Program-made: the position numbers and the translations under genes
Notes under the pieces: generated by a model
The model's input: only the letters and a program-made list of their open reading frames with translations
Databases searched by the model: none
Told to the model about the DNA's origin: nothing
Part shown: piece by piece, positions 36,941 to 48,046 of the stretch
How positions within the stretch are numbered: position 1 is the stretch's first letter
Layout of the letters: each line of letters opens with the position of its first letter
Assembly (NCBI GenBank): GCA_038503065.1
Contig: JBCAMK010000004.1
Span: 1,067,001-1,131,000, forward strand
Direction: 5' to 3'
Origin: Paragyromitra xinjiangensis
Lineage: Eukaryota; Ascomycota; Pezizomycetes; Pezizales; Discinaceae
DNA length: 64,000 nt

Positions 36941-37318
36941 AGCATTTTGAATAGCGGGTTTTTCTGAGGGAGAGAAATCTTCAATATGGGAGAACTTATG
37001 TAGCTAAGAGTAAGTAGACAGGAATCTACATATTAGCAAAAATTGATTATCAGCAAACCTTCTCGTAGAGTATCAACACCTCCCATCCATAATAGTAGGT
37101 TCGTCGCGGATGGGCAAATACCGATAGGACAGCAAAGGTCACAGGGGGTCTAGGGTATAAGGGAGTCTAGCGCATGGTATGGAACTACATGTATCCCCAA
37201 TCATTCGTCACCTTTATCCCACGAAACCCGATCCCTCACTAATAGGTGCTAGGATTCCCTTCTATATATTTATTCGTATAACCAAAGATATACCCCTCTT
37301 CCATACTATCTACAAAAA
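36941..37318. other. Short intergenic region (convergent)
   Basis: 3' flanks only, plus a TACATGTA palindrome at 37186-37193. No gene seen. Confidence 0.6.
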
Positions 37319-40315
37319 TTACATACCCTCCCCCCCCATCCATCGCAGCCATGGAAAAACCGACATAACGAAGCGATTCGTAGCGATCGAACGAAAGAGA
37401 AACATTAATGAAGGAGGAAACCATTTCCTGTACAGTCCTAGAGACCCTTGCCATAGGATAAGTGTGAGTTTTAATATATCCTGCCATAACCCAAGGCATA
37501 AAAAACCCCAGAAAAACACGCCATATAACCTCCCTCCCAACGATAACCCTAGCAACCTTGGCCATTCCCAATAAAGCGCGAATGCTAGCCAAAATGCGAC
37601 CCTCTGCCCGTACTGAACTAATAGCCGACCAGCCCACAGAGAAACCCGACGAGTTATGTGCGAGGGCAAAGAAAGGCAGCAAACATAAACGATAAAAAGT
37701 AGATCCCACCTAAGGGAAGCTCCTTCTTTCTCAATCCGATACAAATCTGACCTAAATATCCACAAACCCCCAGCTGGTAGACATAACGCTACTATCAGGC
37801 GCAAAGATTCCCATGTCATCTGTTGAAAAATGCTAGAAGGAACTCCTGGCTGCAGCGCTGGTGCTTGATTCGGGTTGTTATGCTTCATCCGCATTCTAGC
37901 TCTTGGGCCGTACCTTTTGCGAGATTCACGTTTTTCGGCATTAATACGGTGGATACATTCGTGATATCTCTTGGACCTTTTGCCCTTAGGTATCTTTCGG
38001 GATATGTAATGTGAGTCTGCATCTGATGGGAGGTCAATTTCCATCTCATCCTCAGATGTGTCTGAGCTTTCCGTGGAATCAGCCATTTCTGCGTCAGCAG
38101 TTCCAGGGGTTACTCCTTCATTCAGCACCGTTTCCTCCAGGAAAACGTTCTTTGGTCTGAGGCGAAACAACTCTGGCATAGATTCTTTACCTGCTTCTTG
38201 ATAACACTTTATACGTTCTGCGTCCGCTAGTTCATTTGCCTCAGCTTTTGAAACTCTGACAATTTCGGTTGCATAGACCCTTCTAGCTTCCTTTTCCGCC
38301 TTCATGTATATGGCTTCTTCTTCTTCGGCCTTCGCAATGAACTTTCTTATTTGGTCACCATTCATACGCACTGGCGGCCTTCCTGTGAAAAGTTTGGTCC
38401 CCACATACCCCTGGAATCTGATTTGTTGGTTCCCTTGATATTTATTAGAGCCCCAGCATACGACTCTATAATAGTTATGAGGATCCCCATCTAAGTAAAT
38501 ATACGACAAAAAGCCATATATCAACCATTCGATGATCTCACCCATTTCACCTTCCTTGTAGAAGAGAGGGTCGTACCCTTCTCTAAATGGTTGTCTCTTC
38601 AACGATCCTTCTAAATTTACGCGGAGCCTTCGGGGTGTGTTCAGGGTATACCTTGGTCCTCCTGGCGTTGACTCTGGTGGCCAGTCCGGCCACTCATCCT
38701 TAGCCCCTTTAACCCATGGGTTGACTCGTTGTCCTCCTGACCCAATATTCTGGCCATAGTATATCTGTGCGTCTGTTAGGATCTGCTTGCTTAAAGTGCA
38801 GTCAGGAATGGGGTACACACACAGCCGTAGAGATAATGCCCCAGCTCATGTGTTATTACAACCACTAAAAAGTAAAAGTAATGACCGATATTTACTCCCT
38901 CACGAAGACCACTTTCAATCGCATCAAAATGATTACCGTTGAGCAGGATCAGGTTGGGCTCATCATCTCGATTTATCTCGCCGTGTATATTCCCGTCATT
39001 GTCTTTTAGAGTTCGGACAACATCTATGACTGGAAACGCCATCGAGAAGAAGTCTATTATACACTCAACTGCTCACCCACTGCAAAGTTAACATGTGCAA
39101 GCTAAGAGAAGGGCGTGCTATATCACCTAAACCCTGGTACATAGAAGGGAGTAAAATATCAAGAGACTTAGGCTAACCTTCTTCTGTAGTCGGTGCCTCT
39201 TCATTCACGAGCTCTTCTGGTGTGCCTTCTTGATACCTGGAAGGATGCGCTCTGAAAATGATTGCATACTTCTTTGCCACTTCCGGAAGCACCACCATTT
39301 TTCTTACAATTCCAATAAATTTTGTAATATAGTTAGTTTGAAGAAGCCTTCTTTGTGTTAACCTACTCCCCCTTCTTGAATCATATACTTCCAACAATGG
39401 CCAATTAGCATCATTCTGTTTTTCCGGGTCAGTGGGCGGTGTTTCCGCATCAAGAAGTGGCATCCTTTCAGGCAACCTCAATACGACCTCAAGCGGGTCA
39501 TCGAGCATAGGGAGCGGTGGATCAAGCCCACGATCATGACCCTCGCTACTTATCATATCTAAAATAGCATTTCTTGCTCCTTCATTCTGCGTAAACTTGT
39601 CCAGCCACCTGATCGCCTCACTATTTTCATTTGCTTCAGCAGATGTCCCAAACCACGATTTTTCATTATCAAACTGGGGATAAACCCTCACTCGAGGCAG
39701 TGGTTTATATTTATCAAGTTGTGGCGGATATATCATCTGGTTGCTGTTACCATCCTCGTCACTATCTGGATCTCCGGGTTTTTTTCCCTTGTTTTTCCCT
39801 TTTGCAAAGATCTTTATTTTCCTCGGGGGAGGAGCTGAGGGAGAAGGCGGGGGAGGAGGCGTTCTAAACCCCTCAAAAACAACACCCCGTGGATCTGGTA
39901 CTAATCTTTGAGCTGGCTCTCCCCTGATTCGCCGATTGTATTCCGTAATAATATTTGCCGCATCTTGATGATGGCGATGCTGCGCTTCATCCTGCGCGAT
40001 AGTCTCGAGAATCTCTAGAATCCTATTATGAGAGGTAGCTTGAAGTGCCATATCGTCTGAAATCCCCGTCATTGGGTCCAGGCAATCAAACCACATTTGT
40101 ACTATTCTTTCGAGAATGTAGTTCGGGTCTTGGAAGGAGAACCCATGTTCGAAAAACAATTCGTTTATTTCATTCCTTATTGGCCACATGGGATCATATG
40201 GCGGAGACGGGGGAGGGGTTTGTGTCGAGTCTGAAGATGACGATGCAGGAGGCGGCGGCGGCGTTGGTGGCCGCCGCCGGGCCTGAGTCCTCATGTTTCC
40301 TCTATTGATCGCCAT
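37319..40315 (-). CDS. HELGH zincin-like protein with hydrophobic C-terminus, unknown family
   Basis: Three exons in phase: 40315-39178, 39053-38823, 38772-37319, giving about 940 residues. Residues 1-380 are Pro-rich with a Lys/Asp-rich stretch and no recognised fold. Exon 2 encodes a compact domain, FPVIDVVRTLKDNDG then LILLNGNHF and VVVITHELGHYLYG; the HExxH zinc motif is at residues 448-452. About 80 residues on, KEGEMGEIIEWLIYG offers Glu candidates for a third zinc ligand, as in gluzincins. Residues about 600-700 are Glu/Lys-rich then acidic (EDEMEIDLPSDAD) and basic (KGKRSKRY). The last 170 residues contain several Trp/Leu-rich hydrophobic segments (LLFIVYVCCLSL, VAFWLAFALYW, VFFWGFLCLGLW), likely membrane spans. 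Protease activity is inference. The second intron (50 nt) starts in a GTGTGTGT run. Confidence 0.75.
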
Positions 40316-41285
40316 TTTGAATTCGATGTGTTTTCTTCAGTCTGATGCTTACTAGTAGATTCTTTTTTGTCGATTTTTCTTCTTTTCGATGCTGTGAATT
40401 TGAAGTGGGAAGCACTCTGTATTGTTGTTTTGTAGTAACAAGTTTATGTTCATTCTTCGGACAAGAACTACATGTACATGTATCTGGTTTCTTTGTTTCA
40501 TAAGCCAATGCGATTCTTCCTATGAAACTTTTTAGTTTGCTTTGAAGCTGCCCATGTCTTATAACTAAAGTACATCACATCGATAGGGACCATTGAGTGC
40601 TAAACCCAATAAAACACACCGTTAAGAGTATCCCTAAACTACCTATGCCCGAAGACCCCATATTTCGACCCACAGCAGTAAATAGTTCATTGTAAGTCAA
40701 AAACTATCAGTTCAATTTATTCTAGCTAGTTCTTCCATTAGAAATATCTGAGTGCCTTAAGATAAGCACTCAGTCAAGCGAAAGACTCGCATTTCCCTGT
40801 TTGTCAGAGCCTCATCAAATCGGCAATATTTTTGTGGCCATTCGTTTCCTAAAGGGGATGATTCCTCAGTAGACGGCGCATGAGGCCCAGGCAAGATGGT
40901 TACCAAAGTATCTTACTCAATATAGTACAACGAACCCTTACAAAACTGCGTCCTCTCAAACAGCCCATTAAGCTCAACACTTATTGGCCAAGTGGGTTTA
41001 CAAAAGCTAGCATATGACTCATATGAATAGTCAGCCCTGGTTTTACTCGTGTAGTGATATGAATCACGCAGGGATGAATCGAATAGCCTTGGCAATCCTA
41101 GCACTCCACCATGCTAATTATAAACATTAAAACTTCACACTTTCAGCGCGCAAACAAAGAACCCACCAACTCAAACAAAGAATCCGACCCAAATCCCCAG
41201 GTCCATTCCACAGAATATCTGCGCTCCATCTTCATCGGTGCTTAATACCCACCAGGCCGTACCCTAAACCCCACCGCCACCCTTC
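40316..41285. other. Divergent promoter region
   Basis: Between the HELGH gene (-) and TOA2 (+). Two overlapping TACATGTA palindromes at 40469-40482, about 155 bp upstream of the HELGH start. No gene seen. Confidence 0.6.
40469..40482. repeat. Overlapping double TACATGTA palindrome
   Basis: TACATGTACATGTA: two palindromes sharing TA, about 155-170 bp upstream of the ATG of the HELGH gene. A position like this would fit a dimeric DNA-binding site, but nothing else supports this. Confidence 0.4.
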
Positions 41286-41762
41286 ATGAGCACCGGGGCA
41301 ACATACGAGCACTACCGGGAATCAAAGTATAGAACTTCTCATCCAGCTCAACATCATTAACTAACATACCAAAGCATCGGTAAAACCCTAACCGATACTC
41401 TCGATGGCCTCGTTATCAGGAATGCCATAACCCCGCAGCTCGCCAGAAAGATTATGCTCAATTTTGACGTTGCTATAATGGACACGTTGGCAGAGCGCAA
41501 ATCGGAGGCGAAGCTGACATTCAAGGTACTCCTGTGTTCCTAATATCACATAAATGAAACAACGCAAAAAGGGAAAAAAGGAGGGCTAACCTCTAGCACT
41601 GACTCATAGGGCCATCTCGACACTTATCGCTTTTGCGACGATGTTTGGACATTCCTTATTAAGAATGTAACTTTCAAGTTCCCGCAATCGCACTTGGACC
41701 CCATCACAACGGATAAAATTATGATTGTTGCGACAAGTTACAAAAAGTCATCGGAGTCCTAA
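41286..41762 (+). CDS. TOA2: TFIIA small (gamma) subunit Toa2
   Basis: Three small exons, none a long open frame alone: 41286-41326, 41375-41525, 41610-41762; phases fit exactly and give 114 residues, the usual size. Exon 1 encodes MSTGATYEHYRES, exon 2 NIGKTLTDTLDGLV and ITPQLARKIMLNFD plus LAERKSEAKLTFK, exon 3 GHLDTYRFCDDVWTFLIKN and VTFKFPQS. This is the helical N-terminal and beta-barrel C-terminal pattern of TFIIA gamma, which with Toa1 stabilises TBP on promoter DNA in RNA polymerase II initiation. Intron 1 has a perfect branch site (TTAACTAAC). The short C-terminal tail (SYKKSSES) is a little unlike other Toa2 ends. Confidence 0.93.
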
Positions 41763-43001
41763 TCTATTCGACATGGGGCCTGGCTCATTTTTTGGGCCGA
41801 GGCGCGTTGCATTCCTTCTTGTCTGTAATGACAGTATTCGTCTACTTCTCTTACTAAACAGCGACAAATACCACGAGCAAGCAATAGAAATAACATAACC
41901 CTGAGCTCATTCTAACCAAATTCAAATCATGGCTTATCACTCGCTACAAGCTACTGTGAATTTGTTGAAAACGGGCTTCCTAATTGAGGATCGATAGGAG
42001 GCTCTAGTGGAGGCTCTAGTGGCAGGGCCCACTAGGCTAGAGAACGAGGTCGGAAGTTCCGGAACCTGTGAAGAAATTTTCTTGTATACTAGCTGCGTGT
42101 GCAGCCTATAAATTCGGGGTCGGTACCTCAGTAGGAGGTATATCAATCAAGTCTTCTTTCACCTCTCGATCCCTAAAAACTACAGAATTTGTCGGAAATA
42201 CTAGGCGCGCTGGGAGGAAGGAAAGGCTCAATTGCGTATGCTCTGGAAGCTAGCAGCGCCTCTGGTCTATATACTCGTGCAGTAGCCCTCTCGGGCTCCT
42301 CGGGCTCCGTGTGCTCAGGTGCCTGTCTCTCACTAATCTCCGTCCTTTGAAACCACGGCCGAGCGACCCATATTAGGAAGCCTTTCTAACAAATTTCGAA
42401 TAACCCGTGTGAATAGATATCGAGACTACTTGCCTATTGGCTACCCGACTATAGGCTGGAAATCTCCGTATATACCATATTTTCTCGCAAATGACTAATA
42501 CAATCAGACTGAGGGTGCATGACAGAATGGTAATATCACTGGACGACGAGGCAACAGGATCTTTGCTGTCTGCGTCAAATCTGAAGATTGCTTTGGTTCT
42601 TGACTAAGTGTAATTAAGTCTCAATGCCTGCTCGGCCAATCCAACAGCAACCTTCGCCCTGCGGTCTCGGCCCAGTTGTATTTATTATTTACGAGAAAAT
42701 ATAGTACAGTGACTCAAGGGATAAAGGGAACGTCATCAGCATACTCCACTACCTCCCACAGGAATTACCCTGAAGTACTTCTACTTCTAGCCACTGCAAT
42801 TGCTCTACTGTACAAGAGAACACCGGAAGTATTACAGCATGTATCATACATCCACTACATAGTTCATCTACCCGAAAACATAAAATTTCCCTGATAAGAA
42901 TGAAAATTAATCACAAGAAGTAGTAACAATCCTCGCTCCGCCTGCAAAGAAAATAGATATCATGAAGAAAAGTAAAGAAACGAACAAAACTTCACCGCTC
43001 T
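41763..43001. other. Intergenic region with one MITE
   Basis: Convergent 3' flanks of TOA2 and MCM10 with the MITE at 42475-42704 and a tandem repeat of GGAGGCTCTAGT near 41996-42022. No gene supported. Confidence 0.6.
42475..42704. mobile_element. MITE family B, copy 3 (230 bp, TA-flanked)
   Basis: Ends CCATATTTTCTCGCAAATGA and TTATTTACGAGAAAATATAG, TA outside; interior collinear with the copies at 24113 and 35765. Its differences from copy 2 are largely transitions (for example CCGTATTTT to CCATATTTT, TACGG to TATAG). Confidence 0.8.
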
Positions 43002-45236
43002 TTACACAATCAGTAAACCATCATCATCATCGTCATCATTATTTTTATGATCCTCAGGAAGTGCGAAACGAGTCTTCTTCTTTGGACTGACTTGTTGCTG
43101 AGACTGTGGTCTCTTCCGCTTGATAGGACTCAGGCTAACGGTTTTTGCCGTAACCCCCTTCGAGCGAAGGAGGAGAGATGTTAAATTTTTATCGCTCGTT
43201 GAAGGCTAGACATTCAGTTAGTACAAGGGGAGAATAGTGAAAAGAACAGGGGGGTCTCCATACCCTATATTCCTGTGATGCCTGGCCCACATCCTTCTCT
43301 TTCCGCTGCCCAATATCCCACCGATCTACCCCTATCTTCAGATAGTCAACGCCCACACCACCCTCTCTCCCCTGGCTCTCAATGATCCTCCTAGTGATTT
43401 CTCTCTCCTTTTCGCTAGCCGCTAGCCTCTTCCGCAGCCTGTCCTCTTTGCTGCCGCGATGGAACGCATCCCCTAGATACCCATCATCATCTAACAGGCT
43501 CTTTGCAGAGCGTCCAGGTGCAACAAACACCTTTCCCCCTGCACCCCCTGCACGCCGTGGAAGATCTGCGATAGGGCCTTCGTGGAGTAGTCCATCATCT
43601 CTCCCTGCACCCCCTCCTGCGCCACCGCCAGCACCTTTGCCAAAGAACCGCTTCGGCCTTATCTGGCCTTTCTTAGGAGGCGAGAACAGTTTGCTCATGC
43701 TATTCACCTCCGCCCTCCCAACACGTGCCTTCTTGACTCCCTGCTCAACATGAAACGCACAGTAGTGGGTATGTCTCTTATCAACCCACTGATAGCACTG
43801 TTTCCCATCCCTCTTAATCGCTTTACAGAACGCAAGATCTCTGCTCCTGCCAATTTCCAATAGTGTATCACTATCATCATTCAGCGTAAGACTAAACTTC
43901 CCCGTATCTGCATTCCGTGGCTTCATGATTCCCGGATTAAGAATCGCCACGACAGTCCCTACAGCCACCTTCCAAAATCTCTCAAATCCGGAGCCGAATA
44001 AGAACACCTCAACCTCCCATTTAAGGTCTGTTAACTGCATTACCATGTACTTCCCAGCAGTTTCTGCACCCTTTTTCTTGTATCCTGTGTTTTGCCCCAC
44101 ATCTCGTGGCTCGGATTTACTGCAGATGGTGCCCATGACGACCCAGTCGCCTTCAATGTCTGGGGGTTCGAATTCGGGGCCCACGACAGCTTTGAGAAGG
44201 GTGGGAAGGAGGTAGACAGTTTTGGGGGCAAGGTGACGGGTGAGAGCTGGGTGGGAGATTACACGTGAAGAGAGATGCATACCAGAGAATGTGTCGTAGC
44301 CGGCAGTGTCAGTGGATTCTGTCTCCGTTGGGGGAGTGGTTGCTGCTGTAGATGCTGATACAAATGGATCAGATTCGTGAGCCGGAGGTGCTAAACCTGT
44401 AGGCTGTTTGAATCTTGAGACCACACCTGGGGTCGGATGTGGCGAGGGTACTAAGGAGGTAGAAGGGCCACCACCATTACCACCAGCATTGAAAGAGGAG
44501 GTTACAGGTTCGCCGAAGCTGAACCCTGCACTTCTACTTTTCTCTATAATTTTCTGCCGTTCTGCTTTGGCCTTCTCCTTTGCTCGCTCCTCCGCTATCC
44601 GCTCACTGTATGTCTTCCTAGGTTGCTCTGACGGTGATGTAGCACGCATGTTAACTGCCCTATAAGGTGGAGGACGGCGTAGCGAAACATCTCGTCCCCG
44701 CAAGCCTTTATCAATTCCTAGTAAAATCCTTGATGGTGATTTCGGGAGTGGTGGTTCTGGCTTGGCGGCAACCGGAGAGTGTGGTACTTGAACTTTTGAT
44801 TGCTGTTGCTGTTGCTGTTGCTGTGCAGCATTACTTAGCTTCCTTTCAGCATTGCTTGGCCGTCTTGCAGATGCTTCTGGCGCTTGTCCATTGGCTTTGC
44901 GTTTCTTCTGTAGCTTCTTAAGTTTCAATTTCGCCTGGATAGCTGCAATTTTTAACTGCAACATTTCTTCATCTTCGTCATCGTCATCGTCGCTGCCTAA
45001 GTCGGAATCGGCTCCATCGAATGGAGAGGGTAATGAGGTGTTGTGACGCAGCGGGGAAGGAGAGAATGGAGGGTTCGGGCGAGCTTTTCGGGGAGTGAGG
45101 TTGAGGACATCTTCAGTTGTTTGAGGAGGCCAAACGATTTCTATGAAAGGTCAGCATATAATTTCACAGAGGTTGCCCGCATGCAAGAATCAAAGTGGGG
45201 GGTGTGGGGGGTAAACAGACCTTTGTTTGAGGCCAT
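43002..45236 (-). CDS. MCM10: Replication factor Mcm10
   Basis: Three exons in phase: 45236-45221 (16 nt), 45140-43264, 43205-43002; 698 residues. An acidic N-terminus (SDDDDDEDEE) leads into a basic coiled-coil segment and a polyQ run. The conserved core has an OB-fold (DIEGDWVVMGTI, KYMVMQLTDLKWEVEVFLFG, AVGTVVAILNPGIMKPR) and the CCCH zinc finger with Cys444, Cys454, Cys466 and His469 (FCKAIKRDGKQC, HYCAFHVEQG). A second basic region (PPKKGQIRPKRFF) and a C-terminal tail with an NLS-like SPIKRKRP and an Asp run follow. Mcm10 binds the CMG helicase and DNA polymerase alpha at origins. The 16-nt first exon encodes just MASNK plus one base. Confidence 0.95.
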
Positions 45237-45415
45237 TTTTGTAGGCAAAAGAAGACGAGACGTTGAATAGGTTCGGCGACGCGACGCGACAGGGAGACCT
45301 GCTAAGTGTGTTACCCGGACCCTGCACAACCAGAATCATTTCCCCGTCCTAGCAAATCCACATGTAAGTCACAATACTCTTTCCTTATTCATTATCTTGA
45401 CGCAGGTACCACTTA

Positions 45416-45567
45416 CAGTACAATCGCCTGATAGGAATATGAGATTTGAGTAAGCCAATATTCGTATAAGGCAGATATTCTCACAATAACCCCTGCCCAG
45501 CACAGTCCACATATTCTTATAAGGCGAATATTCTTATTATCCGAATTCTTATATGGCGATTGTACTG
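45416..45567. mobile_element. MITE family D, pogo-like ends (152 bp)
   Basis: Ends CAGTACAATCGCC and GGCGATTGTACTG are exact reverse complements, with partial pairing further in (repeated TTCTTATA and GCGAATATTC motifs). TA on both sides (45414-45415, 45568-45569). CAGT termini with a TA target suggest a non-autonomous pogo/Fot1-type element. Confidence 0.75.
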
Positions 45568-46198
45568 TAATAGTAGAAGGAACCGGTGAATATTGGGGCA
45601 CCTATCTTATAGCTTTGATCTGTATTTAGATAAAACGGTATGTTCCTCCTGCCCATAAACCGCAACAATTGCTGCACGGTCTAACTAGGCGAAGAGATAG
45701 CAGCATAGTGTATTCAGTTTTGATTCCTCAGCTGTTATATCTACTCCCCAAAACTAGATATGAGCAAAGGATTGCCAAACCCTTCAGCTGTGAATAAAAT
45801 AAACCCTCCTCTGAGCCGAGTTAGCTATGGTTACTCAAGCCATACGCGATTTAATCCGCAATACTATCCCGTATGATCCTACACCAATGGTGATGATTTC
45901 TGTCAACAAACGACCTCCACCAGGCTAGAGCAGGCATTTTCTTACCACCCTTCAAGCTAGGCTAACGCTGGTACTGCAAACTAGACGAATTACTGGCTAT
46001 AACTAGCTCCGAGGTATTAAATCAATAATACCCTCTAGTTTAACAAAGACTAGCCTACACAGTTGATGAAGAACGGCCTGATGCCCTCCCAAGCCGCCCC
46101 GCAGGAACACAAGAAGTCGTATCACACGCCATCCAAAGAATGGCCAATTCGCCAAAACCTCATGTGTAAAAGGTAAACCTCAAACGGGCACTAAACCT

Positions 46199-46284
46199 TG
46201 GTTCCAGAGGGGGTCGAACCCTCGACCTTGGCGTAAACATCTTAGATATTAGCACCACGCGCTAACCAACTGAGCCATGGAACC
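46199..46284 (-). tRNA. tRNA-Ile (AAU) with 12-nt intron
   Basis: Acceptor stem GGTTCCA/TGGAACC with discriminator A, A-box TGGCTCAGTTGG, anticodon loop CTAATAA interrupted after position 37 by a 12-nt intron (TCTAAGATGTTT), and B-box GGTTCGACCCC. Mature length 74 nt. The intron is 2 nt shorter than in the three other copies in this window. Confidence 0.95.
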
Positions 46285-46412
46285 GGCGATCAATGCCATT
46301 TTGGTACGTCACTGGCCACCTCCCATGGACTATCACCTGGCCTAGTCGCAGCTTGCTGAGAGAGAGACCCTACGCTTGGCCAGGGAAGCAGTCTATCAGT
46401 CAGGGAAGTAAA

Positions 46413-46420
46413 TACATGTA
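46413..46420. repeat. TACATGTA palindrome
   Basis: One of two copies (also 46696-46703, in the extended palindrome CTACATGTAG) upstream of the secreted-protein gene that starts at 46866. Function unknown. Confidence 0.35.
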
Positions 46421-46865
46421 GTCTAGCTATTATGAGGGACACTACGAATATGTGCGCTTCGCTGACGTGTTTCTACAGGTACTCCGTGGTATCCTTTGAA
46501 TCGTATACTATATAGCAAACAGTACCCCCTTCAAAGCATTGTCCTCCTTACCAACTTACAATAGTATATTTTCCTGCACGGTCATTGTCAATAATTTCAA
46601 AGGATAAAAATTACTTTCACTACTATAGTATTCCATATATTTCACGAGCACCTATAATGAATCTGTATATTACTATTAATTTCGCTTTTAGTCACTACAT
46701 GTAGTTCGTCATATTATATTCCCTTGCAACATTGATCGTCAATACAGAACGGTCCGCCTAGAAACCTTAAATAGCGGTATTTCTCCGTCAGTCCTCTCCG
46801 TCCCGTCGCACAACACACTGTCTTCTCATACATCTGAAATCATTATTCGAATTCACCTAACTAGC

Positions 46866-47429
46866 ATGTTCTCCCATACGACCTTATTCTATCTCTTAGG
46901 ATTCCTTCCCTTCTTGGTTATCTCTATTCCAGTTCCACGCGGGGGGGTTGAAAATACCAATGATCTCACCGAGATCGCGGTCAGCTACGAAACCGCCCGA
47001 GCCAGTGGTGTCCCAATTCACAGTTTTGACGACCTTATCATTCTCACCGACAACACCACCTCCTACGACTCTAGCACCCCGACGAATGAGGCATCCGACA
47101 CTAGAGACCTACATCCAAGAACAATTGGCACCCTATGCGAAACCTCAAACGCCTCTCCTAACTACGACACCGTCAAGATCCTCTCCCGGTACTTCCACCA
47201 GATCGGCGACAACTACTGTTGCCAGAAGGGCTTAACATGTGTAGAGATGGCAAGGCTTAAAACTGCTGAAGTCAGTATGTGTGCAGAGAAGCCAGCTTGC
47301 ATCAAATGTGAAATGGTTAGACGCTCCATAGACACGATTCTGGATAGATGCCCTGCAAAAGGGGGGAAGGTTGGTGGGAAAATAGGGATTTTGGATGGCA
47401 AGATTGATATCGTTGTCTATCATTCCTAA
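46866..47429 (+). CDS. Small secreted Cys-rich protein, candidate effector-like
   Basis: Single exon, 187 residues. The N-terminus is a signal peptide (MFSHTTLFYLLGFLPFLVISIPVP), followed by a Thr/Asp-rich stretch ending in a Lys/Arg-type site (DLHPRTIG), then a Cys-rich module with eight cysteines: TLCETS, NYCCQKG, TCVEM, MCAEK, ACIKCEM and DRCPAKGGKVGG, ending VVYHS. An N-terminal propeptide cleaved at the dibasic-like site is possible. The layout fits small secreted fungal proteins with a conserved disulfide core; I do not recognise a named family and its host or substrate is unknown. No intron is visible. A TATA-like AAATAGC stretch lies about 100 bp upstream. Confidence 0.75.
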   Translation: MFSHTTLFYLLGFLPFLVISIPVPRGGVENTNDLTEIAVSYETARASGVPIHSFDDLIILTDNTTSYDSSTPTNEASDTRDLHPRTIGTLCETSNASPNYDTVKILSRYFHQIGDNYCCQKGLTCVEMARLKTAEVSMCAEKPACIKCEMVRRSIDTILDRCPAKGGKVGGKIGILDGKIDIVVYHS

Positions 47430-47728
47430 CTTAATTCCATCTAGTACTTGTGTTCATATGAGTTAAATATATGAGCCAGAGTCTCTATGGTCTTGAACTA
47501 GATGTACTATTTTTTTTAGCTTCAGCCTGTTTAAGGTGAAAACTGTAGACGCGCGATCTGAATAAACGCATTTTAAGCCTAAATTCAACCATCTATATAT
47601 TAAGTTCGCTAAGATAGCAACGAAATATATGCAAACGGAAAAAAACCTTCAATTCCTTGATTCTTGGCAACCGAGTGACATCTTGTGATTTTTAGATGAG
47701 ATATCGCCAAACTAGACCAAATGTCACT

Positions 47729-47816
47729 GGTTCCATGGCTCAGTTGGTTAGCGCGTGGTGCTAATATCTCATCGATGTTTACGCCAAGGTCGAGGGTTCG
47801 ACCCCCTCTGGAACCA
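47729..47816 (+). tRNA. tRNA-Ile (AAU) with 14-nt intron
   Basis: Same mature sequence as the other three copies. The intron TCTCATCGATGTTT lies between positions 37 and 38. A-box and B-box intact; a TTTT run follows about 25 nt downstream. The only copy on the plus strand. Confidence 0.95.
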
Positions 47817-48046
47817 AGATCCAGTGTTTCTACGGCATCCTTTTGATATTGTTGAGGTCTGAGTTCTCCTGAGGCTTTTTTGTGACCCTTGTATGCTATT
47901 TTTGGTAGGTATAGAGTGATAAGACGTAGCGTGGAGTACCCAGTATAAAAGTTTGGGGGCAGCAATCCGTCGAGGAGATCCGATCTTGGAGAGGAGAATA
48001 TATGCAAAAAAAGAGGCATGGTGACGGCCAGTTGGTTGGTAAAGGG

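Larger units (their letters stand above)
45237..46865. other. Intergenic region with MITE D and a tRNA
   Basis: Holds the MITE at 45416-45567, tRNA-Ile at 46199-46284, and two TACATGTA palindromes (46413, 46696) upstream of the secreted-protein gene. No other gene seen. Confidence 0.6.
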
